Assembly (NCBI RefSeq): GCF_001693485.1
Contig: NZ_MAXC01000051.1
Span: 186,001-250,000, forward strand
Length of the DNA: 64,000 bases
DNA from: Bradyrhizobium sp. LMTR 3
GTDB taxonomy: Bacteria; Pseudomonadota; Alphaproteobacteria; Rhizobiales; Xanthobacteraceae
Reading direction: 5' to 3'
Below, piece after piece: positions 16,278 to 23,854 of this stretch. The notes under the pieces are model-generated. The model was not told where the DNA came from. It saw only the letters and a list, made by a program, of their open reading frames with translations, and ran no database searches. The position numbers and the translations under genes were made by a program. Numbering within the stretch: the first letter of the stretch is position 1; the number at the start of each line of letters is the position of its first letter.

Positions 16278-17509
16278 GTGTACAGCAAAAACACCACCGT
16301 CCCGACGATCAAGGCCGCCGCCATGAACAGCAGCACCGCGGGCAGGCCCAGCAGCGCCGCAACCACGCCGGTTGCCGATTGCATCAGCGCGACGCCGAGG
16401 AAGAACGCGAGGTTGACGGCGGAGAGCGCCTTGCCGGCGTTCTGTGCGCCCGCCAGTTGCCGCGTCATGCCGAACAGCAGCGGCTGTGCCGATATCGCGA
16501 TGCCGATCATGACCAGCAGCACGCTGTCAAATCGCGGCGGGATCGCCGTCGTCCCGAACAGTTCCGAAAGCGGATAATGCGGCGCGCCCGCCGCCATCAG
16601 CGCGAGCAACACGGCTACGAAGCAATGGCTGGCAGCCAGGATCTCGCGGCGGTGGCCGATGTTGCGGTCGAGAATGCCGATCAGGACGGGACCAACGATC
16701 AACGCCAGCGTGAACAGGCCGAGCGCGTTGCCGGCCTCGATGCGGCCGAGCCCCTTGACCTCCATCAGCCACGGTCCGCCCCACAATCCGCGCAACACCA
16801 GCGAGGCCGCTAGCGAGACCAGCGACAGCGCGATCAGGCCGCGCAGTGGTCGCGACAGGCCGATGCGCAGCACCTCGGCCATTTGCCACAATGGCGAGGA
16901 GTCGTCGGCATGCGCGGCCGGTTGCTTCGGCACCAGCGCGAACACGGCCACCGCCACCACAGCTCCGAAGCCGGCGGAAATCCAGAATCCGGCACGCCAT
17001 CCCCACTGCTCGACGACGAAGGCCAACGGGCTCGACGACAGCAGCATGCCGATATTGCCGATCGAGAGAATGATGCCGGACCACAGCCCGAAGCGCGCCG
17101 CCGACATCTGTTTCGCCGCCAGCGTCATCGGGCACATCAGCATGCCCGAGGTGGCGACCCCGAGCAGGAATTGGCCGAACAGAAAGCTCTCCGGCCCGGT
17201 GGCCAGACCCGACGCCAGCGCGCCGACGATGGTTCCCGCCAGCAGACCGAGCGACACCGGCCGCACGCCAAACCTATCCATCGCTGCGCCGACCGGAATC
17301 TGCGAAGCGGCAAAGGCGAAATGGTAGATCGAGGTCAGGCTCGCCAGCGTCTGCGAGGGCGTTCTGAAATCGGCCGCCATCACGTCGAGACTGATGGCCG
17401 GAATGGTTCGCAGCAGCGTCGACAGCATGTGACCACAGGCCAGCGCCAGCAGCGCAAAAATCAGTGCGCGGAAATTGACATCCGCACCGTCGGCCTTGCC
17501 GTCGTCCAT
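16274..17509 (-). CDS. Major facilitator superfamily transporter
   Basis: This protein of about 411 residues has twelve hydrophobic segments. The A-motif-like loop GAAMDRFGVRPVSLG lies between the second and third. SIYHFAFAASQIPVG in the second segment is typical of the NNP/anion and aromatic-acid type carriers. The start at 17509 (MDDGKADG) is the nearest ATG before the first membrane segment; no clear ribosome site helps. It is on the same strand as hyuB-hyuA and may import their substrate, but a repeat separates them. The last codon lies inside that repeat. Confidence 0.83.
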   Translation of the reverse strand: MDDGKADGADVNFRALIFALLALACGHMLSTLLRTIPAISLDVMAADFRTPSQTLASLTSIYHFAFAASQIPVGAAMDRFGVRPVSLGLLAGTIVGALASGLATGPESFLFGQFLLGVATSGMLMCPMTLAAKQMSAARFGLWSGIILSIGNIGMLLSSSPLAFVVEQWGWRAGFWISAGFGAVVAVAVFALVPKQPAAHADDSSPLWQMAEVLRIGLSRPLRGLIALSLVSLAASLVLRGLWGGPWLMEVKGLGRIEAGNALGLFTLALIVGPVLIGILDRNIGHRREILAASHCFVAVLLALMAAGAPHYPLSELFGTTAIPPRFDSVLLVMIGIAISAQPLLFGMTRQLAGAQNAGKALSAVNLAFFLGVALMQSATGVVAALLGLPAVLLFMAAALIVGTVVFLLYT

Positions 17510-17588
17510 GAGCCGTCTCGCCCCAAAACTGTTTCGGGGCGAGGTAGCACCAATATGTTGAGAACGCGAATCCGCCCGCTCGCAGCGA

Positions 17589-18434
17589 TCAGTTCCTGTG
17601 GAACACCAGCGTTCGCAGTTCGATGCTCTCGCGCGGCGGCGCATCGGTCGGCGTGGTCGGATCGATGAAGGCGGTATGCGGCCCGAACCGTGTGCGGCCG
17701 TCGGTTGCGGAATCGTAGCATTTCAACAGCAACGCCTCGTCGGTCCGCATTTCCGGAATGTAGTACCAGCGATGGTTCGGATTGTATTTTACCGAATAGG
17801 TTTCGCCGCTGCGGTTCGGATAGATCAGGTCGGAAGCGACGAGATCGCCCGGCTCGACCGTCTGGCCGTCGCACATTGCCAGCGGCGCATCGAGCAACGG
17901 ACCGCGGATCGGCCGCCAGACGTTGATGACCTGCACCCGTCCCTTCAGAAGCTCGTCAGCCTCATCCGGCAGATGTTCGCGCACGCGGTTGGCGCCTGAT
18001 TTATCGGTCTGGTCGACATGGACGCGCGTAGCCGGCTGGCGTGGGCCAGCGGCCCTGATATCGGCGGCGCCTGCCACGCGCTTGCGCACCGTGTGGTCGA
18101 AGATGAAGACGCGGTCGGCTTTGAGCGTCGCCTTCAGGAAGGCTTCCACGGCGGGATAGTAGACGTTTTTCACTTCCTTATCGTCGTAGAAATTCCTGAC
18201 GATGGTGGGATGGCGGACCAGCTCGAAACCTTCGCGGTCCAGCGAAAGGTTTGCCGCGATCAGGCGCGCGTCGAAGATCGGGACGTTGTGCGGTTCGGGC
18301 AGTGCGGTGGATTTGGCTTCGCCCGGCGGCAGATCGAACGCGTAGGTGCGGGGCTTTCCCGGCGTCGGCGCGAGATAGTTCAGCTCGGCGGTGACGAAGG
18401 GAAGCGATTCGAGTTTTGCTTGCTGCAGGCCCAT
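17589..18434 (-). CDS. CmcJ/NvfI-family oxidoreductase
   Basis: This 281-residue protein resembles the CmcJ/NvfI family (cephamycin 7-methoxylation partner, fungal asnovolin-type and GA4-desaturase-like oxygenases), a branch of Fe(II)/2-oxoglutarate-dependent enzymes. Visible landmarks are ATRVHVDQTDKSG with the His-x-Asp metal pair near residue 150, INVWRPIRGPLLDAPLAMCD, and YNPNHRWYYIPEMRTDEALLLKCYDS followed by TRFGPHTAF. AGGAGA precedes the ATG at 18434. It is divergent from an SDR gene, with 265 bases between them, and the pair could act on one substrate. In bacteria outside antibiotic clusters this family has no settled reaction. Confidence 0.8.
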   Translation of the reverse strand: MGLQQAKLESLPFVTAELNYLAPTPGKPRTYAFDLPPGEAKSTALPEPHNVPIFDARLIAANLSLDREGFELVRHPTIVRNFYDDKEVKNVYYPAVEAFLKATLKADRVFIFDHTVRKRVAGAADIRAAGPRQPATRVHVDQTDKSGANRVREHLPDEADELLKGRVQVINVWRPIRGPLLDAPLAMCDGQTVEPGDLVASDLIYPNRSGETYSVKYNPNHRWYYIPEMRTDEALLLKCYDSATDGRTRFGPHTAFIDPTTPTDAPPRESIELRTLVFHRN

Positions 18435-18699
18435 GGTGGTCTCCTGGACTCCATTGTTGTTCTGCTTGATCTTGGCGCGGTCGCCGAGCCCCACAAGGCG
18501 CGCTGGAAAATAGCAACATTGCCGTTCCCGGTGGCGGCAAACGGGGAAAATCCTTGTCGAAAATGCCGGCCAACCCGGTGGTATTTTCCGGCACTCACGC
18601 GTTCGTCATCGCGCGAGGGCGCGCGTTGACGCTGCGATAAGGCACGGCAACAATGGGGGTCACTCGACCCGTTCCGGGTCAATTCACAGGCAGAACCAC

Positions 18700-19470
18700 A
18701 TGCAAGTCACGATGAAGGACAGAGTCACCGGCGGCAGCAAAGGGATTGGCCTCGCCGTCGCGCGGCGATTTGCCGCCTCCGGCGCCAAAGTAGCGATCCT
18801 CGCGCGCGGCGCAGCCGACCTCACGGCAGCGCGGGAGCAGCTTGCGAAGGACGGACTGGAGGTTCGCGATTACGTTTGCGACGTCTCGAAGGCGGAAGAC
18901 ATCGGCAATGCGCATGAAAGGATTGTCGCCGACCTCGGCCCGGCCGACGTCCTCATCAACAATGCAGGCACCGCGCGGACGATGGCGTTCGAGAACATCA
19001 GCGACGAAGCCTGGCAGGAAGACCTCGATCTCAAGCTATTCGCCGCGATCCGCTTCAGCCGGCTGGTCTGGCCGGGCATGAAGGCGCGCAAATGGGGCCG
19101 CATCATCAACGTGCTCAACACCTACGCCAAGGCGCCGGCTGCCTCCTCGGCGCCGACCTCGGTCTCAAGGGCGGCCGGCATGGCGCTGACCAAGGTGATG
19201 GCGAGCGAAGGCGGCGAGCACAACATCCTGGTGAACGCCATGCTGGTCGGCCTGATCATGAGCGATCAATGGGTCAAGCGCCACGCCGCGCAGGCACCCG
19301 ATATGGATTTCGAGGTGTTTGCGAAAAACCTCGCCAAGGGCACGCCTTTGGGGCGCATCGGCACGGCGGAGGAATTCGCCAATTTGGCCTGCTTCCTCGC
19401 TTCCGATCAGGGCTCGTTCATCACCGGCACCGCCATCAATGTCGATGGCGGGCGGTCGCCGGTGGTATGA
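18700..19470 (+). CDS. Short-chain dehydrogenase/reductase-like protein with altered nucleotide-binding strand and active site
   Basis: This 256-residue Rossmann protein has TGGSKGIG at residues 10-17, NNAG near 88, and the C-terminal GTAINVDGG of classical SDRs. Two oddities are visible. The first beta strand reads KDRV-TGGSKG, where the family has KDRVALVTGGSKG, so three residues (nine bases) seem to be missing. The active-site stretch reads SAPTSVSRAAGMALTK, where Tyr-x-x-x-Lys is expected, giving Thr and Arg at those places. The start at 18700 is the first in-frame ATG; 18712 is an alternative. It is divergent from the CmcJ-like gene. It may be a non-catalytic or altered-chemistry SDR. 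Confidence 0.78.
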   Translation: MQVTMKDRVTGGSKGIGLAVARRFAASGAKVAILARGAADLTAAREQLAKDGLEVRDYVCDVSKAEDIGNAHERIVADLGPADVLINNAGTARTMAFENISDEAWQEDLDLKLFAAIRFSRLVWPGMKARKWGRIINVLNTYAKAPAASSAPTSVSRAAGMALTKVMASEGGEHNILVNAMLVGLIMSDQWVKRHAAQAPDMDFEVFAKNLAKGTPLGRIGTAEEFANLACFLASDQGSFITGTAINVDGGRSPVV

Positions 19471-19500
19471 GGGATATCGCTTTTGCCGATCCGCCTCTCG

Positions 19501-19626
19501 TGTCCCGGACGCGGTGCAGCGTGCAACGCTGCTCCGCAGAGCCGGGACCTACGGTCGCATGGACCCCGGATCAGCAGCGCATCACGCCGCTAACGCGGCC
19601 TGCTGCGCTGCATCCGGGGAACGCGA
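19501..19626. repeat. Intergenic repeat (GCAGAGCCGGGACCT family), copy 1
   Basis: The repeat contains AACGCTGCTCCGCAGAGCCGGGACCT, then GGACCCC(G)GATCAGCAGCGCA, ACGCCGC and GCATCCGGGGAACGCG (quoted in short pieces). The same series of words recurs at 50151-50282. It lies between the SDR gene and the HU terminator. Confidence 0.7.
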
Positions 19627-19633
19627 CCCGCAA

Positions 19634-19660
19634 ACAAAAAGGCCCCCGTCGCCAGGGGCC
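19634..19660 (-). terminator. Rho-independent terminator of the HU gene
   Basis: Read on the minus strand, a GC stem GGCCCCTGGCGACGGGGGCC is followed at once by TTTTTGTTT. It starts 12 bases after the HU stop codon. Confidence 0.85.
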
Positions 19661-19672
19661 TTTCCGCTTGTC

Positions 19673-19972
19673 TTAAACCGCGTCCTTGGCGGCCTTGACC
19701 GGGCGGGCCCGGACGATCTTGCGGGCCGGCTTGGCCTTGAACATCATTTCCTCGCCCGTGAAGGGGTTGGTGCCCTTCCGAGCCTTGGTCGCCGGCTTCT
19801 TCACCACGACGAACTTCGCGAAGCCGGGAACGAGGAATAGCCCGTTCTTCTTCAGCTCCTTGTGACCGACGTCAACGAGCGTGTCCATCACGTTCTTGAC
19901 CTCTTTCTTCGAAAGTTCGGTGGTGGTCGCGATCTTCTCGATGAGCTGCGACTTAGACATTTGGGTGGCCAT
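19673..19972 (-). CDS. hup: HU-family DNA-binding protein
   Basis: This 99-residue histone-like protein has the dimerising helices MSKSQLIEKIATTTELSKKEVKNVM, then the DNA-binding arm region FVVVKKPATKARKGTNPFTGEEMMFKAKP with the HU signature GTNPFTGE, and a Lys/Arg/Ala-rich tail (KIVRARPVKAAKDAV) beyond the core of a 90-residue HU. It would bend and compact DNA as a dimer. It is a single-gene unit with a clear terminator and a long upstream region carrying a 10-base-arm inverted repeat. The start at 19972 (MATQMSK) is preferred; M5 is a possible alternative. Confidence 0.92.
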   Translation of the reverse strand: MATQMSKSQLIEKIATTTELSKKEVKNVMDTLVDVGHKELKKNGLFLVPGFAKFVVVKKPATKARKGTNPFTGEEMMFKAKPARKIVRARPVKAAKDAV

Positions 19973-20007
19973 GGTTGCTCCATTGATTCTGGCACAGGCG
20001 ACGATAT

Positions 20008-20040
20008 GTCGGAAACCGCCTAAAAAACAGGGTTTCCGAC
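20008..20040 (-). promoter_or_regulatory. Inverted repeat in the HU leader
   Basis: Perfect 10-base arms GTCGGAAACC and GGTTTCCGAC are separated by 13 bases that contain an A6 run (plus strand). It lies 36-68 bases upstream of the HU start. It could be an operator or a 5' untranslated hairpin of the mRNA. Confidence 0.5.
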
Positions 20041-20400
20041 ATTCTGCACAACTATCTCGCTAGTCGAGTTGCAGTGATTCGTCCAATTTTTCCGGGATTT
20101 TTAGCATCAGAAGCCGTCTAGGGCCTATTTTTATGGGGAATCAGCGCACCCCGAGGCCCCTTTTTCGGACAATCTGAGACTGCCCTCGGGTCTTTGCCTC
20201 TATCGGGGCGAGCCGTGATTTGCCTTCTGACAGGGCAAAATGCGCAAGACTGATCAGCCAGTAAGCACGTTGTTTTCTGGAAGGATTTTCCGCTCTGCGC
20301 GTTGATTTGAAAATGACTCGCGTTGGCCTTCCATCGTAACATCACGCTCAAGGCGGACGCGTGAACGGTCTGCCATCAATATCGAGTTCGGAGACTTCGC
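20041..20400. other. Gene-free upstream region between HU and the peptide importer operon
   Basis: About 360 bases, visibly more AT-rich than its surroundings, with several T runs (ATTTTTCC, TATTTTTATGG, CCTTTTTCGG). There is a small inverted pair CAACT...AGTTG near 20049-20071 and a GGGG...CCCC pair near 20133-20151 shortly before CCTTTTT. No convincing coding frame is seen. It must carry the promoters of both divergent units and could hide a small RNA. Confidence 0.4.
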
Positions 20401-22017
20401 ATGGATTTGACGCGCCTTGAGATCAATCGTCGCACTGCGCTGCTGACCTCGGCAGCCATCGCGGCCAACGTGATCAATCCGATGCGGGCCTTCGCGCAGG
20501 AAACCCCGCGCAAGGGCGGCGTGTTCAACGTCCATTACGGCGCCGAGCAGCGCCAGCTCAATCCGAGCATCCAGGCTTCCACCGGCGTCTACATCATCGG
20601 CGGCAAGATCCAGGAAAACCTCGTCGATCTCGACGCCAACGGCCAGCCGGTCGGCGTGCTCGCCGAAAGCTGGGAAGGGAGCCCCGACGGCAAGACGGTG
20701 ACGTTCAAGCTGCGCAAGGGCATCACCTGGCACGACGGCAAGCCGTTCACCTCGGCCGACGTCGAATTCACCGCCATGAACATGTGGAAGAAGATCCTCA
20801 ATTACGGATCGACGCTGCAGCTCTTCCTCACCGCGGTGGAAACGCCTGATGCGCAGACCGCGATCTTCAAGTACGAGCGGCCGATGCCGCTGAACCTCCT
20901 GCTGCGCGCCCTGCCCGACCTCGGCTATGTCTCGGCCAAGCACCTCTATGAGAGCGGCGATATCCGCCAGAACCCGACCAATCTCGCGCCCGTCGGCACC
21001 GGCCCGTTCAAGTTCGTCAAATATGAGCGCGGGCAATATGTCATCGCCGACCGCAACGAGAATTACTGGCGTCCGAACGCGCCCTATCTCGATCGCATCG
21101 TCTGGCGCGTGATCACCGACCGCTCTGCGGCGGCCGCGCAGATGGAGGCCGGCGAGCTGCACTACTCGCCGTTCTCGGGACTAACGCTCTCGGACCTGGC
21201 GCGGCTTTCCAAGGACAAGCGCTTTGTCGTCTCGACCAAGGGCAATGAAGGCAACGCGCGGACCAATACGCTCGAGTTCAACTTCCGCCGCAAGGAATTG
21301 TCCGACATCCGCGTCCGCCGCGCGATCGCGCATGCGATCAACGTTCCGTTCTTCATCGAGAACTTTCTCGGCGATTTCGCCAAGCTCGGCACCGGGCCGA
21401 TCCCCTCGACCTCGACGGACTTCTACCCGGGGCCGAACACGCCGCAATACGCTTACGACAAGGCCAAGGCCGCCGCGCTGCTCGACGAAGCCGGCTTCAA
21501 GGCGGCACGTGGAGGCACGCGCTTCTCGCTAAGACTGTTGCCTGCGCCGTGGGGCGAGGACATCTCGCTGTGGTCGACCTTCATCCAGCAGTCGCTGGGC
21601 GAGATCGGCATCCCCGTCGAGATCGTTCGTAACGACGGCGGCGGCTTCCTCAAGCAGGTCTATGACGAGCACGCCTTCGATCTCGCCACCGGCTGGCACC
21701 AATACCGCAACGATCCCGCGGTCTCGACCACGGTCTGGTACCGCTCGGGCCAGCCCAAGGGTGCACCCTGGACCAACCAGTGGGGCTGGCAAGACAAGAA
21801 CGTAGACAAGACCATCGACGATGCCGCGACCGAAATCGATCCGGCCAAACGCAAGGCGCTCTACGCCCAATTCGTCAAGGAAGTGAATACGGAGCTGCCG
21901 GTCTGGATGCCGATCGAGCAAATTTTCGTCACCACGATTACGGCGAAGGCACGCAACCACTCCAACACGCCGCGCTGGGGATCGACGAGCTGGCACGATC
22001 TTTGGCTTTCGGCTTAA
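20401..22017 (+). CDS. ABC transporter substrate-binding protein, family 5 (peptide/opine/nickel type)
   Basis: This 538-residue binding protein has an N-terminal twin-arginine-like signal (INRRTALLTSAAIAANV, cut near AFAQE). The body is typical of SBP_bac_5: LAESWEGSPDGKTVTFKLRKGITWHDGKPFTSADVEFT (given here only as a guide), GTGPFKFVKYERGQY, and IRVRRAIAHAIN. It is the first gene of a four-gene importer operon (permeases at 22042 and 23024, double ATPase at 23851). The neighbouring PuuB-like oxidase and VOC protein suggest an amine, opine or amino-acid derivative as ligand, but this is inference. Confidence 0.9.
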   Translation: MDLTRLEINRRTALLTSAAIAANVINPMRAFAQETPRKGGVFNVHYGAEQRQLNPSIQASTGVYIIGGKIQENLVDLDANGQPVGVLAESWEGSPDGKTVTFKLRKGITWHDGKPFTSADVEFTAMNMWKKILNYGSTLQLFLTAVETPDAQTAIFKYERPMPLNLLLRALPDLGYVSAKHLYESGDIRQNPTNLAPVGTGPFKFVKYERGQYVIADRNENYWRPNAPYLDRIVWRVITDRSAAAAQMEAGELHYSPFSGLTLSDLARLSKDKRFVVSTKGNEGNARTNTLEFNFRRKELSDIRVRRAIAHAINVPFFIENFLGDFAKLGTGPIPSTSTDFYPGPNTPQYAYDKAKAAALLDEAGFKAARGGTRFSLRLLPAPWGEDISLWSTFIQQSLGEIGIPVEIVRNDGGGFLKQVYDEHAFDLATGWHQYRNDPAVSTTVWYRSGQPKGAPWTNQWGWQDKNVDKTIDDAATEIDPAKRKALYAQFVKEVNTELPVWMPIEQIFVTTITAKARNHSNTPRWGSTSWHDLWLSA

Positions 22018-22041
22018 GCCGATATCCGCCAAGATAGGTCT

Positions 22042-23019
22042 ATGCGCATTCTGAGCCTCGCGGGGCGGCGGCTCGCCGCCTCGATCCCGACCCTGATCCT
22101 GATCCTGATCGGCGTGTTCCTGCTGCTGCAGTTCGCACCGGGCGACACCGTCGACGCCATGATGGCACAGATGGGCGGCGGCGATGTAGCGACCGCCAAG
22201 GAACTGCGCAAATTCTATGGGCTCGACCTCTCGATCCCGGCCCAGCTCGGCAATTACCTTTGGCGGCTGGTGCGGCTCGACCTCGGCTTCTCCTCGATCT
22301 ACGGCAAGCCGGTGGCCTCGGTTATCCTCGAACGGCTGCCGCCGACGATCCTTTTGATGACCGCGTCGCTGTCGTTTGCGTTCTTCTTCGGCCTCGTGTT
22401 CGGCGTGATCGCTGCTCGCGGCGTCAACCGCTGGCCCGATACGCTGATCTCCACGCTTGGCCTGATCTTCTACGCCACGCCCTCGTTCTGGTTCGGCCTG
22501 ATGGCCATTGTTGTGTTCTCGGTCTATCTGCAATGGTTGCCGCCCGGTGGTTTTGAGGACATCGGAACGGTCCGGACCGGCATCTGGCGCGTGCTCGATA
22601 TCGCGAGCCATCTGGTGCTGCCGACGCTCACCCTCGGGCTGATCTTTCTCGCCATTTATCTTCGTATCATGCGCGCCTCGATGCTGGAGGTTCTCAATCT
22701 CGATTACGTCCGCACCGCGCGCGCAAAAGGTCTCGACGAGACGCGCGTGGTGACGCGGCACGTGCTGCGCAATGCGCTGTTGCCGATGGTGACGCTGATC
22801 GGACTGCAGGCCGGCACCATGCTGGGCGGATCGGTGGTGGTCGAAAGCGTGTTCTCGCTGCCGGGGCTCGGGCGGCTTGCCTACGAGTCTGTGGTGCAGC
22901 GCGACCTCAATACCCTGCTTGGCATCGTCTTCGTCTCCGCGCTGCTCGTCATCACCGTGAACTTCATCGTCGACCTCATCTATGCGCGGCTCGACCCGCG
23001 CATCACGGCCGAGGGCTGA
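22042..23019 (+). CDS. ABC transporter permease, DppB type
   Basis: This 325-residue inner-membrane protein has about six hydrophobic segments. Family landmarks are the N-terminal IPTLILILIGVFLLLQFAPGD, the EAA loop DYVRTARAKGLDETRVVTRH with HVLRNALLP, and the end VESVFSLPGLGRLAYES. It begins 24 bases after the binding-protein stop and is followed by the DppC-type gene after four bases. It forms half of the channel. Confidence 0.92.
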   Translation: MRILSLAGRRLAASIPTLILILIGVFLLLQFAPGDTVDAMMAQMGGGDVATAKELRKFYGLDLSIPAQLGNYLWRLVRLDLGFSSIYGKPVASVILERLPPTILLMTASLSFAFFFGLVFGVIAARGVNRWPDTLISTLGLIFYATPSFWFGLMAIVVFSVYLQWLPPGGFEDIGTVRTGIWRVLDIASHLVLPTLTLGLIFLAIYLRIMRASMLEVLNLDYVRTARAKGLDETRVVTRHVLRNALLPMVTLIGLQAGTMLGGSVVVESVFSLPGLGRLAYESVVQRDLNTLLGIVFVSALLVITVNFIVDLIYARLDPRITAEG

Positions 23020-23023
23020 CGCC

Positions 23024-23854
23024 ATGGACGCGGTCAAGCGCTACTTCCGAAGTCCCGCCGCGGTCGCGGGCCTGATCCTGCTTTTGATCGTGATCGCGAT
23101 GGCGATCTCGGCCGGCTGGTTCTACCCGCGCGATCCGCTAGCGCTCGCCGGCCGGCCGCTGGTCTGGCCGTTCTCCAATCCGCGCTTCCTGCTCGGCACC
23201 GACAATTCCGGACGCGATATCGCCGCCCAGATATTCTACGGCGCGCGGATCTCGCTTTTGATCGGGGGTGTTGCAACCGCAATCGCGATCCTGATCGGCA
23301 TCCTGGTCGGCGCCTTCGCCGGTTACTACGGCGGCTGGGTCGACAATGTCCTGATGCGGATCACCGAAGCGTTCCAGACGCTGCCGAATTTCGTGCTGCT
23401 CTTGGTGCTGGTCGCCGTGTTCGGCTCGACGCTGACGACCGTCACCATCGCCGTCGGCGTGGTCTCATGGCCGGCGCCGGCGCGGCTGACCCGCGCCGAG
23501 TTCCTGTCGCTGCGCAACCGCGAATTCGTCCAGGCCGGGCGGACCCTCGGCATGAAGAATATCCAGCTCATTTTCGGCGAGATCCTGCCCAACGCGCTGC
23601 CACCGGTGATCGTCTATGCCAGCGTGGTGATGGCAGTCGCAATCCTGCTGGAAAGCGCGCTCGCTTTCCTGCGGCTGTCCGATCCGAACGTGGCGTCCTG
23701 GGGCAATCTGATCGGCCTCGGCCGCGACGTGCTGCGGGTGCAGTGGTACGTCTCGGCGATCCCCGGCATCGCCATCCTCGTTACCGTGCTCGCTGTGTCG
23801 CTGGTCGGCCAGGGCCTCAATGATGCGCTTAATCCGAGGCTGAAAGGCCGATGA
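23024..23854 (+). CDS. ABC transporter permease, DppC type
   Basis: This 276-residue partner of the DppB-type protein has FLLGTDNSGRDIAAQIFYGARISL near residue 55, the EAA loop EFVQAGRTLGMKNIQLIFGEILPNALPP (guide) and the C-terminal GLNDALNPRLKGR. The ATG at 23024 is four bases after the previous stop; the frame open upstream would overlap dppB. Its end overlaps the ATPase start by four bases (ATGA), so the whole operon is translationally linked. Confidence 0.9.
   Translation: MDAVKRYFRSPAAVAGLILLLIVIAMAISAGWFYPRDPLALAGRPLVWPFSNPRFLLGTDNSGRDIAAQIFYGARISLLIGGVATAIAILIGILVGAFAGYYGGWVDNVLMRITEAFQTLPNFVLLLVLVAVFGSTLTTVTIAVGVVSWPAPARLTRAEFLSLRNREFVQAGRTLGMKNIQLIFGEILPNALPPVIVYASVVMAVAILLESALAFLRLSDPNVASWGNLIGLGRDVLRVQWYVSAIPGIAILVTVLAVSLVGQGLNDALNPRLKGR

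Noticed and set aside
20254..21162. 302-residue minus-strand frame over the binding protein
   Set aside because: It lies antisense to a gene with unmistakable family 5 binding-protein motifs and has shadow composition.
21529..23037. 502-residue minus-strand frame
   Set aside because: It is antisense to the end of the binding protein and the DppB-type permease; it is rich in His/Asp/Arg/Glu with no domain.
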